Source: Streptomyces mirabilis (lineage in GTDB: Bacteria > Actinomycetota > Actinomycetes > Streptomycetales > Streptomycetaceae). From it: DNA of 64,000 nt. Position numbers and translations under genes: made by a program. The number at the start of each line of letters is the position of its first letter. Position 1 is the stretch's first letter. The notes under the pieces are model-generated. The model did no database searches, was not told the DNA's origin, and was given only the letters and a program-made list of their open reading frames with translations. This document shows, piece after piece, positions 35,456 through 45,722 of this stretch. The stretch covers positions 5,952,001 through 6,016,000 of the forward strand of contig NZ_JBCJKP010000001.1 of the NCBI RefSeq assembly GCF_039503195.1. The letters are read 5' to 3'.

Positions 35456-36355
35456 GTGGACCCCGAACTCTGGTCCGTCCGGCCGCTGTGGCTGACCGTC
35501 CTCGCCGCCCTCTGGGGCGCGGCGGCGGGACTGCTGGTGCCGCGGGCCGCCTACCGGTTCGCGGTGGAGCCGGACGAGGCGTGGCGGACCCGGTGCCCCG
35601 ACGGACACGTCCTCACCGGCGCCGCGGGCGGCTGGCTCGGCCTCGCCCGCTGCCCCGACTGCGTCCAGGACCTTCGTGACGTTCGTACGTCGAGGTCGGC
35701 GCCCGGGGACGCGGGGCGAGGCCCCGGTGATGCGGGCCGCGTGCCCGAAGACGCCGGGCGGGTGCCGGACGGGGCGGGGCGGATGCCGGGCGACGCCCCG
35801 ACGGCGTACCGCTACGGCACCGGCACCCCGCTCGTCACCCTCGCCACCGCGGGGGGCTGCGCCGGTCTCGCCCTCGCCACCGGCGCCCGCCCCGAACTGG
35901 CGGTCTGGCTGCTGCTCGCGCCGCTCGGCGTGCTGCTCGCGGTCGTGGACTTCCGGGTGCAGCGCCTGCCGGACGTCCTGACCCTCCCGCTCGCGGGCCT
36001 GGCGCTCGTACTGCTGGGGGTGACGGCCCTCGTACCGGAGCACGCGGGTGAGTGGCCGACCGCGCTGTTCGGATCGCTCGTGCTCGGCGGCGCGTACTTC
36101 CTCCTCTTCCTCGTCAACCCCAACGGCATGGGCTTCGGGGACGTGAAGCTCGCGCTGGGAATCGGGGCCGTGCTCGGCTGGTACGGATGGGGGACCGTGG
36201 TGCTCGGCACCTTCGCCGGGTTCCTGTTCGGCGGCCTGTACGGGCTGGGGCTGGTGCTGATGCGACGCGCGGGGCGCAAGACGTCCATCCCCTTCGGACC
36301 GTTCCTGATCGCGGGGGCGTACGTCGGGCTGCTGATCGGGGCGTACGCGGCCTGA
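35456..36355 (+). CDS. A24 family prepilin peptidase
   Basis: A 299-residue membrane aspartyl protease. The two catalytic Asp are in VDFRVQRLPD (Asp165) and GMGFGDVKL (Asp229). These enzymes cut and may N-methylate type IV prepilin-like proteins. A CPDGH...CPDC zinc-type pair stands in the N-terminal loop, as in bacterial PilD. Residues about 80-115 hold a 7-residue tandem repeat (GDAGRGP, GDAGRVP, EDAGRVP, DGAGRMP) in an otherwise conserved loop. No pilin or secretion ATPase gene is nearby. Confidence 0.88.
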   Translation: MDPELWSVRPLWLTVLAALWGAAAGLLVPRAAYRFAVEPDEAWRTRCPDGHVLTGAAGGWLGLARCPDCVQDLRDVRTSRSAPGDAGRGPGDAGRVPEDAGRVPDGAGRMPGDAPTAYRYGTGTPLVTLATAGGCAGLALATGARPELAVWLLLAPLGVLLAVVDFRVQRLPDVLTLPLAGLALVLLGVTALVPEHAGEWPTALFGSLVLGGAYFLLFLVNPNGMGFGDVKLALGIGAVLGWYGWGTVVLGTFAGFLFGGLYGLGLVLMRRAGRKTSIPFGPFLIAGAYVGLLIGAYAA

Positions 36356-36380
36356 CGTCGGGCCGCGGGCGTGGCTGGCG

Positions 36381-36386
36381 TAGGCT
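36381..36386 (+). promoter_or_regulatory. candidate -10 box of mqnC
   Basis: TAGGCT, a TANNNT match, lies 41 bases before the GTG of mqnC; a leader of about 35 bases with the ribosome site GAAAGGG would follow. Confidence 0.35.
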
Positions 36387-36427
36387 GGCCGGGTCCGTCC
36401 AGAACCCTTACGAAAGGGACGCTCCCG

Positions 36428-37642
36428 GTGACCGAGAAGGCCGACCTCACGTCTTTTGATGTCACAGCCGTCCTCGACCGTGCTGCCGCGGGTGGGCGGA
36501 TCACCCCCGAAGAGGCGCTCGTCCTCTACCGCGAGGCCCCGCTGCACGCCCTGGGCGCCGCCGCGGACGCGGTACGCCGCCGCCGGTACGCGGGGACCGA
36601 GCACATCGCCACGTACATCATCGAGCGCAACATCAACTACACGAACGTGTGCGTCACGGCGTGCAAGTTCTGCGCCTTCTACGCGGCTCCCAAGGACACC
36701 GCCAAGGGCTGGACGCGCGACCTCGACGACATCCTGCGCCGCTGCGCGGAGACCGTCGAACTCGGCGGTACGCAGATCATGTTCCAGGGCGGACACCACC
36801 CGGACTACGGCGTCGAGTACTACGAGAAGCACTTCGCCGCGATCAAGGCCGCCTACCCGCAGCTGGTCATCCACTCCCTCGGCGCGTCCGAGGTCGAGCA
36901 CATGGCCCGCATCTCCAAGGTGAGTGTGGAGGAGGCCATCCAGCGGATCCACGCCGCCGGCCTCGACTCCTTCGCGGGCGCCGGTGCCGAACTCCTCCCG
37001 GCCCGCCCCCGCAAGGCGATCGCCCCCCTCAAGGAGTCCGGCGAGCGCTGGCTGGAGATCATGGAGACCGCGCACGGGCTGGGCGTCGAGTCGACGTCCA
37101 CCATGCTCATGGGCACCGGCGAGACCAACGCCGAGCGCATCGAGCACCTGCGGATGATCCGTGACGTACAGGACCGCACGGGCGGCTTCCGCGCCTTCAT
37201 CCCGTACACCTACCAACCCGAGAACAACCACCTGAAGGGCCGCACACAGGCGACGCTCTTCGAGTACCTGCGGATGATCGCGATCGCCCGGCTGTTCATG
37301 GACAACATCGCCCACATCCAGGGCTCCTGGCTCACCACCGGCAAGGAGGTCGGCCAGCTCTCCCTGCACTACGGCGCGGACGACCTCGGCTCGATCATGC
37401 TGGAGGAGAACGTCGTCTCCTCCGCCGGCGCCAAGCACCGCTCCAACCGCATGGAGATCATCGACCTGATCCGCAAGGCCGGCCGCGTGCCCGCCCAGCG
37501 GACCACGACGTACGAGCACATCGTCGTCCACGACGACCCGGCGAACGACCCGGTCGACGAGCGCGTCATGTCCCACATCTCGTCCACCGCGATCGAGGGC
37601 GGCACGGCGCACCCCGAGCTGAAGCTGCTCGCCTCCAACTAG
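36428..37642 (+). CDS. mqnC: cyclic dehypoxanthinyl futalosine synthase MqnC
   Basis: A 404-residue radical SAM enzyme. The cluster motif CVTACKFC gives Cys75, Cys79 and Cys82. QGGHHPDYGVEYYE, AGAGAELLPARPR, MLMGTGETNAERIEHL and FIPYTYQPENN are typical of MqnC. It cyclises dehypoxanthine futalosine. GTG 36428 was chosen, with GAAAGGG upstream; the frame is open earlier without a ribosome site. It is followed eight bases later by the barrel-less amidohydrolase-like gene. Confidence 0.94.
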   Translation: MTEKADLTSFDVTAVLDRAAAGGRITPEEALVLYREAPLHALGAAADAVRRRRYAGTEHIATYIIERNINYTNVCVTACKFCAFYAAPKDTAKGWTRDLDDILRRCAETVELGGTQIMFQGGHHPDYGVEYYEKHFAAIKAAYPQLVIHSLGASEVEHMARISKVSVEEAIQRIHAAGLDSFAGAGAELLPARPRKAIAPLKESGERWLEIMETAHGLGVESTSTMLMGTGETNAERIEHLRMIRDVQDRTGGFRAFIPYTYQPENNHLKGRTQATLFEYLRMIAIARLFMDNIAHIQGSWLTTGKEVGQLSLHYGADDLGSIMLEENVVSSAGAKHRSNRMEIIDLIRKAGRVPAQRTTTYEHIVVHDDPANDPVDERVMSHISSTAIEGGTAHPELKLLASN

Positions 37643-37649
37643 CCCCGCC

Positions 37650-38096
37650 GTGCTGACGATCCACACCGCCGACGAGCTGCGCGTCAGCTGGGACGCGGAC
37701 CCGCTGAAGGACGGCGCGGTCGCCGTGGAGGGCGACCGGGTCGCGGGCACCGGCCCGCTGGACGTGCTGCTGGAGCGCTTTCCGGGGGCGCGGGTCCGCA
37801 GTTGGCCCGGGGCCCTCGGGCCGGCGCTCGTCCACGAGGGCCCACTGCCCGAGGCGCCGTCCCCACGGGAACGTGTGCACGCGGTGCTGAAGTCGGGTGC
37901 GGTGGCGGTTCTTCAGGAGCACGTCGACACACCGGAACTCCGGGCCGCGGCCCAGCGAAACGACGTCGTGGTCCTGGCCCGCACCCGGCCTGCGGCGATC
38001 GTGGCCCTGGGCCGGGCCGACTTGGCGGTGTTCGACGCGGACGGCACGTGCCTTGCGACGGTGTGCGCAGGCCGCCTGGTGCACAGACGCCGCTGA
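37650..38096 (+). CDS. barrel-less amidohydrolase (imidazolonepropionase-like composite domain) protein
   Basis: A 148-residue protein. The start (MLTIHTADELRVSWDADPLK, DGAVAVEGDRVAGTGP) and end (RPAAIVALGRADLAVFDADGTCLATVCAGRLVH) look like the two halves of the beta-sandwich composite domain of amidohydrolases such as imidazolonepropionase, but the metal-binding TIM barrel between them is absent. It can hardly be a hydrolase. Its tight coupling to mqnC suggests an accessory role to menaquinone synthesis; this is inference. The GTG is eight bases after the mqnC stop. Confidence 0.65.
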   Translation: MLTIHTADELRVSWDADPLKDGAVAVEGDRVAGTGPLDVLLERFPGARVRSWPGALGPALVHEGPLPEAPSPRERVHAVLKSGAVAVLQEHVDTPELRAAAQRNDVVVLARTRPAAIVALGRADLAVFDADGTCLATVCAGRLVHRRR

Positions 38097-38130
38097 GTTC
38101 TGGAGCCGCGTGCACGGGAGCGCGCCCTTC

Positions 38131-38171
38131 AGGGGCGCGGGAAACTGTGCGACCAGCCCCCACCGGCCCGC
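38131..38171. repeat. dispersed intergenic repeat, copy 6
   Basis: AGGGGCGCGGGAAACTGTGC, then GACCAGCCCCCACCGGCCCGC, between convergent genes and 34 bases after the preceding stop. Confidence 0.8.
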
Positions 38172-38188
38172 AGATCAGATATGCGCCG

Positions 38189-39229
38189 TCACCCGGCGAA
38201 CGCCTCCGCAAACGCCCCCGAACTCTGCGAAACCCCACTGCAATTGGTGGCCGCATTGTCCGAAGAGGCGTCATCACTCGAACACTGCTGATCCCGGAAC
38301 GTCGACCACATCGACACCCAAGCGATCTTCTTCGACTCGGCGAACGCACGGACCTGCGCCGCGTCCGAGAGGCCGAACGTCTCATCGGCCACGTCGTTGT
38401 CCCCGATCATCGACGTCAACGCGAGCCCCTGCCAGGCCCCCGCACTCGACAGCCCGAACACGTCCTGCACTTGATCGTGGGTCGCCTTGGCGGACGTCTC
38501 GGCGTAGTCGCCCATGTCCCCGGAGTACGAACTCCCGTAATTCATGGTCATGATGTTGACCGTGGAGACCTTCACGGAGTTGTCGTTGGCGGACTCCAGC
38601 AGCGCCAGACTGTCCGAATCCAGCCCGGACGGCATGACCGGCAGCGTGAAGGACACCTTCAGGTCACCGCGCTCCTTCTGGAGCAGCGCGATCGCCTTGG
38701 ACCGCAGCGCCACCGACGCGGAGTCGGTCAGCGCGTCCCCCTCGACGTCGAAGTCGGCCTGGGTGGAGCCGGCGGCGTCGAGCGCCGCCCCGTACGCCGC
38801 CGCGAGCGCGCTCGCGCTGCCGCAGACCTCCGCCAGCTCCTTGCCGGACGCTCCGCCGAACGAGACACGCACACTCGCGCCGGACTCCTTCAGCGCCGAG
38901 ATCCGGGACTTCACGGCGGCCTTGTCGATGGCGTCCGTGCCGTTCCACTTGGCCGTGCAGTTGGTGCCGTCGGAGATCACGAAGGCCAGGTTGTACATGG
39001 TCGGAGACCCCGTCGAGTCCGTCACGGAGGCCTCCGTGGCGCTCACGTAGGGCGCGTACGAGGTGCTGGAGGAGGACGCGCTCTCGGAGGGCGCCGCACT
39101 CGTCCGCGGGGCCCGGGAGGTCTGCGCGGGCGCCGCGTCCGTGGTGCCCGCACCGCCGGAAGAGCACCCCGCCGCCGCCAGAGCAAACAGGCAGGTGAGC
39201 CAGGCAGCCGGCCTCAGATAACCCCTCAT
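38189..39229 (-). CDS. GH18 chitinase-like lipoprotein
   Basis: A 346-residue exported lipoprotein with a lipobox (ALAAAGC) and a Ser/Thr/Ala-rich linker. The catalytic domain keeps the GH18 features: VRVSFGGASG (SxGG) and Asp159-Phe-Asp161-Val-Glu163, matching DxDxE with Glu as acid, then SFTLPVMP and INIMTMNYG. It probably cleaves chitin or another N-acetylglucosamine polymer outside the cell. ATG 39229 was chosen because the signal peptide begins there; the upstream in-frame ATG at 39349 adds a stretch without protein character. It is divergent from the polysaccharide cassette. Confidence 0.85.
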   Translation of the reverse strand: MRGYLRPAAWLTCLFALAAAGCSSGGAGTTDAAPAQTSRAPRTSAAPSESASSSSTSYAPYVSATEASVTDSTGSPTMYNLAFVISDGTNCTAKWNGTDAIDKAAVKSRISALKESGASVRVSFGGASGKELAEVCGSASALAAAYGAALDAAGSTQADFDVEGDALTDSASVALRSKAIALLQKERGDLKVSFTLPVMPSGLDSDSLALLESANDNSVKVSTVNIMTMNYGSSYSGDMGDYAETSAKATHDQVQDVFGLSSAGAWQGLALTSMIGDNDVADETFGLSDAAQVRAFAESKKIAWVSMWSTFRDQQCSSDDASSDNAATNCSGVSQSSGAFAEAFAG

Positions 39230-39536
39230 TGCGTATGCACCCGCTCTCGTGATTTCTGTCTCAGGACCGAAACAAAGTGCGGTCCGGGAGTTCCAAGGTG
39301 GCACATCCGAGAGTGATTCCCGAATACAGGAAGTGCATGGGAAACCCATGAGCGGCGGTACGCGAATCGGGCAAGCCGGGCCGCGAATCGGTACACAAGG
39401 GGAATATGTATCGACCGTGAGCTGCGCGGATGTTCAAGAATTCTCTCAGGGAATGGACAGCTTGGGCCACGTTTCATGGGCGCCTCACATGAGAACCAGA
39501 GAATTGGCCACATAAAGGAGCCCTAATATCCGGGGA
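39230..39536. other. 307-base divergent promoter region with operator-like repeats
   Basis: Relatively AT-rich and without a credible gene. It holds a perfect palindrome CATGGGAAACCCATG (39336-39350) and a direct repeat CGCGAATCGG (39361-39370 and 39382-39391), starts 21 bases apart, two helix turns. Both lie midway between the GH18-like and polysaccharide genes, so one regulator could control both. Confidence 0.6.
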
Positions 39537-39941
39537 ATGCAATCCGAGTCAGCCATCGAAAACCACAGTCAAGGGCGCGGCCGCCGCCGCAAACGCGGCA
39601 ACGCGTCCGAAGACGGTCCCGTGTTCGTTGACAACTCCGGGCGCAGAGCACGTCTGCTGCGCAGGTTCGGCATGCTCGTCGGCGCCGTCTGCTTCGGTTA
39701 CGCGGTCGTCCTCGGGATGGCCTTCATGGGCTGGGGCACCTCGCTGACCCCGTCCTCGCTCTTCCCGTTCAGCGGCGGCCAGGCCGGCTCCGCACCCGGG
39801 GGCAACCTTCGGCCGCAGGGCGGCGAGGCCCCCACCGGCAGGCCGACCGGCACCCCACCGTCGGGCCTGCGCACGGGCACGGCCCCCTCCTCGGCCGCTT
39901 CCCCGGCCGCATCCGCGTCCGCTTCCACCGGCGCCAACTGA
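39537..39941 (+). CDS. small single-pass membrane protein of the polysaccharide cassette
   Basis: A 134-residue protein: a basic N-terminus (GRGRRRKRG), one transmembrane segment around residues 45-65 (GMLVGAVCFGYAVVLGMAFM), then an extracytoplasmic Pro/Ser/Thr/Gly/Ala-rich tail. No known domain. It lies 19 bases before the deacetylase/glycosyltransferase gene and is probably translated with it. Perhaps a scaffold or regulator of the synthase. Confidence 0.65.
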   Translation: MQSESAIENHSQGRGRRRKRGNASEDGPVFVDNSGRRARLLRRFGMLVGAVCFGYAVVLGMAFMGWGTSLTPSSLFPFSGGQAGSAPGGNLRPQGGEAPTGRPTGTPPSGLRTGTAPSSAASPAASASASTGAN

Positions 39942-39960
39942 CCGGAACGGACCCACCTCC

Positions 39961-42348
39961 ATGACTTCGACGACGCCTTCACGCGGCCGCCGGCGCGCCC
40001 CCACCAAGATGGAGCGGGCGGCCGGCAAGGCCGCGGCGCTGCAGAAACCGCGCGTGATCCTCGCCCTGCTGCTCCTGCTGGGGCTCACCAGCGTGATGCT
40101 GCTCGACGGCTATCTGCGTTCCGAGATCGGCAACGACGCGCGGGTGCGCGACGGCGCGGCCTACGACCAGGTGCCGCAGAAGATCCTCGACGGGGGTCCG
40201 CTCCTGACGTTCACGGGTGGCACGGCCAAGACCCGGTCCGTTCCGAAGAAGACCATCGTGCTCACCTTCGACGACGGTCCGACCCCGACCTGGACTCCCC
40301 AGATCCTCAAGGTGCTCGACGACAACGACATCGAGGCCACCTTCTTCATGGTCGGCTCGATGGTCTCCCGCTATCCGGGCGTCGTGAAGGACCTCGTGGA
40401 CCAGGGCAACGAGGTCGGCATCCACACCTTCACCCACGTCGACCTCTCCTACCAGGGCACGGGCCGGCTCCAGCGCGAGCTGAAGCAGACCCAGCTCGCG
40501 CTCGCGGGTGCGGCGGGGATCACGACGACGCTGTTCCGGGCCCCGTACTCCTCGGAGATCAACGCCGTCGACAACTACAGCTGGCCCGTCTACAAGGAGA
40601 TCGGCAACCTCGGCTACACCAGCGTCTTCGTCGACACCGACAGCGACGACTGGAAGAAGCCGGGGGTCTCGAAGATCGTCCAGTGGGCCACGCCGAAGAA
40701 CGACAAGGGCGCCGTCGTCCTCATGCACGACGCGGGCGGCGACCGCTCGGAGACGGTCAAGGCGCTCGACACGTACATCAAGAAGATGAAGGCGAAGGGG
40801 TACTCCTTCACCACCGTCAGCGGCGCGATGGCGAAGCTGAACGGGGCACCGAACGGTGCCGGCCGCACGGACGCCACCGGTTCCGGACAGGCCGTCGAGG
40901 CCGGGGTGGGACAGACCGGTGCGGGTGCGGGGGCCGGTGCCGGCGCGCTGGGCGAGCAGCCGGGCGGCGCGCAGTCCGCACCCGGTTCGGGCTCCGCCGA
41001 CTCCTCCTCCAGCAACTCCTCCAACAAGGTGGACGTCGAGCAGTCCGGCCAGCAGAAGGCCACCGGCTCGACCCTCTACGAGGGCAAGGCCCTCATCTAC
41101 GCGGTCGCGGTCGCCGAATGGGTCCTGCCGCTGCTCTCCTGGCTGCTGCTGGTCGTCGGCGTCTCCGTCATGGGGCGTTTCGGGATGATGCTGATCCTCG
41201 CCCGCCGCCACTACAGACAGCGCAACAGGAAGCGCGGCAAGGGCGGCAAGTTCAGCTGGGGGCCGACGGTCACCAGGCCGGTGACGGTGATCGTGCCCGC
41301 GTACAACGAGAAGGAGTGCATCGCCAACACGCTCCACTCGCTGGCGCGGAGCACCCATCCGATCGAGATCATCGTCGTCGACGACGGCTCCACGGACGGC
41401 ACCAAGGAGATCGCCGAGTCGCTGGGCCTGCCCAACGTCCGGGTCATCCGCCAGGAGAACGCGGGCAAACCGGCCGCCCTCAACAACGGCGTCCGCAACG
41501 CCAGTGACGACATCGTCGTGATGATGGACGGCGACACCGTCTTCGAACCGGACGCCGTGCACCAACTCGTCCAGCCCTTCGCGGACCCGGGCATCGGCGC
41601 GGTCGCGGGCAACGCCAAGGTCGGCAACCGCAACACCGTCATCGGCGCCTGGCAGCACATCGAGTACGTGATGGGCTTCAACCTCGACCGCCGCATGTAC
41701 GACCTGCTGCGCTGCATGCCCACCATCCCGGGCGCGATCGGCGCGTTCCGCCGCGACGCGGTCCTCGAGGTCGGGGGCATGAGCGAGGACACGCTCGCCG
41801 AGGACACCGACATCACCATCGCGATGCACCGTGCGGGCTGGCGGGTCGTCTACCAGGAGCACGCCAGGGCCTGGACGGAGGCGCCGAGTTCGCTGGAGCA
41901 GCTGTGGTCGCAGCGCTACCGCTGGTCGTACGGCACCATGCAGGCGCTGTGGAAGCACCGCAAGTCCCTGACGGACAAGGGCCCGTCGGGTCGCTTCGGC
42001 CGCATCGGCATGCCGCTCGTCGTGATCTTCCAGATCATCACGCCGGTCCTCGCTCCGCTCATCGACGTGTTCACCGTCTACTCGATGATCTTCGTGGACT
42101 TCTGGGCCTCACTGCTGGCCTGGCTGGCGGTGCTGGTCGTCCAACTCGTCTGCGCCGCCTACGCGTTCCGCCTCGACCGCGAGAAGTACCGCTACCTCGC
42201 GATGCTGCCGCTGCAGCAGCTCGCATACCGCCAGATGATGTACCTCGTCCTGATCCACTCCTCCGTGACCGCCCTGACCGGCGGCCGCCTCCGCTGGCAG
42301 AAGCTCAAGCGCACGGGTGAGGTCGGGACCCCGGCAGGAGTGAGCTGA
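39961..42348 (+). CDS. bifunctional polysaccharide deacetylase/family 2 glycosyltransferase
   Basis: A 795-residue fusion. After an N-terminal transmembrane helix (about residues 25-42) comes a NodB deacetylase domain with TFDDGP (Asp104, Asp105) and His155/His159 in HTFTH. A Gly/Ser-rich linker and helix (about residues 378-420) lead to a GT2 domain: VVDDGSTDGT, DGD at 523-525, EDTDIT and QRYRW at 651-655, then C-terminal helices. This is the architecture of processive N-acetylglucosamine polymer synthases with an attached deacetylase, such as MatB of Streptomyces lividans. The product is probably a partly deacetylated surface glucosamine polymer. Confidence 0.9.
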   Translation: MTSTTPSRGRRRAPTKMERAAGKAAALQKPRVILALLLLLGLTSVMLLDGYLRSEIGNDARVRDGAAYDQVPQKILDGGPLLTFTGGTAKTRSVPKKTIVLTFDDGPTPTWTPQILKVLDDNDIEATFFMVGSMVSRYPGVVKDLVDQGNEVGIHTFTHVDLSYQGTGRLQRELKQTQLALAGAAGITTTLFRAPYSSEINAVDNYSWPVYKEIGNLGYTSVFVDTDSDDWKKPGVSKIVQWATPKNDKGAVVLMHDAGGDRSETVKALDTYIKKMKAKGYSFTTVSGAMAKLNGAPNGAGRTDATGSGQAVEAGVGQTGAGAGAGAGALGEQPGGAQSAPGSGSADSSSSNSSNKVDVEQSGQQKATGSTLYEGKALIYAVAVAEWVLPLLSWLLLVVGVSVMGRFGMMLILARRHYRQRNRKRGKGGKFSWGPTVTRPVTVIVPAYNEKECIANTLHSLARSTHPIEIIVVDDGSTDGTKEIAESLGLPNVRVIRQENAGKPAALNNGVRNASDDIVVMMDGDTVFEPDAVHQLVQPFADPGIGAVAGNAKVGNRNTVIGAWQHIEYVMGFNLDRRMYDLLRCMPTIPGAIGAFRRDAVLEVGGMSEDTLAEDTDITIAMHRAGWRVVYQEHARAWTEAPSSLEQLWSQRYRWSYGTMQALWKHRKSLTDKGPSGRFGRIGMPLVVIFQIITPVLAPLIDVFTVYSMIFVDFWASLLAWLAVLVVQLVCAAYAFRLDREKYRYLAMLPLQQLAYRQMMYLVLIHSSVTALTGGRLRWQKLKRTGEVGTPAGVS

Positions 42349-42349
42349 C

Positions 42350-43720
<1,371 letters not shown>

Positions 43721-43831
43721 AGGGGCGTGCGAGACCGGCGTACGGGTCGGGCGCCGCAGAGTCGCCCGGCCTGAGAGGGTGTCGTTGGGCTCGGGCTGAT
43801 CCCACTCGAACCCAGCGGCACCCGCTACTGC

Positions 43832-43837
43832 CACAAT
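43832..43837 (+). promoter_or_regulatory. candidate -10 box, leaderless start of menG
   Basis: CACAAT ends six bases before GTG 43844 and no ribosome site precedes the gene. Confidence 0.4.
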
Positions 43838-43843
43838 GGGGAC

Positions 43844-44539
43844 GTGACCCGCGCATCCCTGGACAAGCAGCCGCACGAAGTCGCCTCGATGTTCGACGAC
43901 GTGGCGGAACGGTACGACCTGACGAACGACGTGCTGTCGCTCGGCCAGGACCGGGTGTGGCGCAGGGAGGTCGCGAAGGCGGTCGACGCGCGCCCCGCGC
44001 AGAAGATCCTGGACCTGGCGGCCGGTACGGCGACCTCGTCCCTCCCCTTCGCCCGCACCGGCGCGTACGTCGTGCCCTGCGACTTCTCCCTCGGCATGCT
44101 GCGGGTCGGCAAGAAGAACCACCCCTGGCTGCCACTGACCGCGGGCGACGCGACGAAGCTGCCCTTCAAGGACGACACCTTCGACGCGGTGACGATCTCC
44201 TTCGGCCTGCGCAACGTCCAGGAGACCGACACGGCGCTGAGCGAGCTGTACCGCGTGACCAAGCCCGGTGGCCGGGTGGTGATCTGCGAGTTCTCGCACC
44301 CCACCTGGGCGCCGTTCCGCACGGTCTACACCGAGTACCTGATGCGCGCACTGCCGCCGGTCGCCCGTGCCGTGTCCTCCAACCCCGACGCGTACGTCTA
44401 TCTCGCCGAGTCCATCCGCGCCTGGCCGAACCAGCCCGAGCTCGCCGAGAAGCTGCGCAAGGCCGGCTGGTCGAAGGTGGCCTGGCGGAACCTGACAGGC
44501 GGCGTGGTGGCCCTGCACCGAGGCTTCAAGGCCGCCTGA
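43844..44539 (+). CDS. menG: demethylmenaquinone methyltransferase
   Basis: A 231-residue UbiE/MenG family methyltransferase. [26 protein letters not shown] at the N-terminus is diagnostic; motif I is [16 protein letters not shown], and [21 protein letters not shown] and [10 protein letters not shown] follow. It performs the last ring methylation of menaquinone using SAM. It has its own start region, 124 bases after the acyltransferase gene. Confidence 0.94.
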   Translation: MTRASLDKQPHEVASMFDDVAERYDLTNDVLSLGQDRVWRREVAKAVDARPAQKILDLAAGTATSSLPFARTGAYVVPCDFSLGMLRVGKKNHPWLPLTAGDATKLPFKDDTFDAVTISFGLRNVQETDTALSELYRVTKPGGRVVICEFSHPTWAPFRTVYTEYLMRALPPVARAVSSNPDAYVYLAESIRAWPNQPELAEKLRKAGWSKVAWRNLTGGVVALHRGFKAA

Positions 44540-44659
44540 CGCGTCCTCCGGGCAGGCGCCGTCCCTCGGGCAGGCGCCGCCTGACTCCTCTTCCGGGCAA
44601 GCGTCGGCTGACGCGCTCTCCGGGCGAGCTGCCGCTCCCGGTTCCGGAGAGCGGCTCCC

Positions 44660-45001
44660 TCACCTGAGCACCTCGAACGGGTCCCCGGGCTCGTCGAGCT
44701 CGCGGCGCATGCCGCCCGACGGCGGACCCGGCAGTCGCGGCTCCCGCACACCCGCGCCGCCCTCCGCGTCACCGAGGTCGAACCACACGGTGACCACGGC
44801 CCCGCGCGGCACCTCGGAGCCGGGCGGCGGATATTGGCGTACGACGTAGTCGACGACGGTGAGATGGAAGTCGGGCCGGTCGGGCGCGGCGAGCAGCACA
44901 CCTCGCGCGTCGGCCGTCTCGCGTGCGTCCACGGCCATCAGGCCGATGAGTCGCGGCACGCGCACTTCGGGTGTCTTGGGTGTCAGGCGCACGGACGTCA
45001 C
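44660..45001 (-). CDS. small PASTA domain protein
   Basis: A 113-residue protein with one PASTA-like domain: VRVPRLIGLMAVDARETADARG, then YVVRQYPPPGSEVPRGAVVTVWFD. PASTA domains usually bind peptidoglycan or beta-lactams in kinases and penicillin-binding proteins, but here no signal peptide or membrane helix is evident. The start is placed at GTG 45001, where conserved-looking sequence begins; no clear ribosome site. Between it and the GNAT gene is a 16-base direct repeat (45039-45054, 45104-45119) containing TTCCGGAA. Confidence 0.65.
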   Translation of the reverse strand: MTSVRLTPKTPEVRVPRLIGLMAVDARETADARGVLLAAPDRPDFHLTVVDYVVRQYPPPGSEVPRGAVVTVWFDLGDAEGGAGVREPRLPGPPSGGMRRELDEPGDPFEVLR

Positions 45002-45117
45002 CCCCCAGCGGTACCGGAAGGGTAAGCCCGGGCCCTGCCCTTCCGGAAGCCGTCGGGTGGCTGCCGGAAACCCTCGGGGTGGCTGCCATAAACCGTGAGG
45101 CGGCCTTCCGGAAGCCG

Positions 45118-45624
45118 TCAGAGAGCGAGGCGGTAGCAGTGCGCGGGCGAGGCCGTCGCGGGATGGGTGAAGGCCTCGGCCCGTTCCATGCCGAGGCGTC
45201 GGGTCACGGCGATGGAGCGCTCGTTGCCGGGTCTGACCACGGCGACGACATCCGAGACGCCCGCCGCGCGCACCCGCTCCAGGGTGGTGAGCGCGGCGGC
45301 GGTGACGTACCCCTTGCCCCAATGCGCCCTGCCGAGCCGCCACCCGATCTCGATCTCGCCCTTCGGCCCCCACTCGCGCGGCCACGGCTGCGCCCCGGTG
45401 AAGCCCAGCACCTCACCCTCCGCGTCGACCAGGGTCCACAGACAGAAACCGAGTTCGGCGTCGTGCCTGCGCTGCCGTGCGGTGAGCTCCTCGTACACCG
45501 ACAGTTCGGCCGCCTTCCCACCGTGGAACTCCATGACCTCGGGGTCGGCGAAGATCCGGTGCCAGGCGAACGCGTCCTCGTCGGTGGGGACACGCAGCCG
45601 TACGTCGGGGAGAGCTCGGTTCAC
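45118..45624 (-). CDS. GNAT family N-acetyltransferase (RimJ/RimL-like)
   Basis: A 168-residue acetyltransferase of the Acetyltransf_3 type: LPDVRLRVPTDEDAFAWHRIFAD at the N-terminus, EIEIGWRLGRAHWGKGYVTAAALTTLERV as the acetyl-CoA motif, and VVRPGNERSIAVTRRLGMERA at the end. Such proteins acetylate N-terminal or small-molecule amines. Divergent from the MenJ-like gene. Confidence 0.85.
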   Translation of the reverse strand: MNRALPDVRLRVPTDEDAFAWHRIFADPEVMEFHGGKAAELSVYEELTARQRRHDAELGFCLWTLVDAEGEVLGFTGAQPWPREWGPKGEIEIGWRLGRAHWGKGYVTAAALTTLERVRAAGVSDVVAVVRPGNERSIAVTRRLGMERAEAFTHPATASPAHCYRLAL

Positions 45625-45722
45625 GGGGCAACCCTTCAGCCAGGTGATCAGTACCGCTGCATAGACTGCCCATGTCCAGTGCCCGTCAGCACGCAGATTT
45701 CGAGTCTTGGGGAGACCCCGCC

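Noticed and set aside
39249..39515. 88-residue frame in the spacer before the polysaccharide cassette
   Set aside because: Codon use is not actinobacterial, no domain is visible, and frames on both strands are equally open; the region looks regulatory.
44540..44659. Coding sequence after menG
   Set aside because: The stretch is a degenerate CGGGCAGGCGCC-like repeat with no ribosome site or domain.
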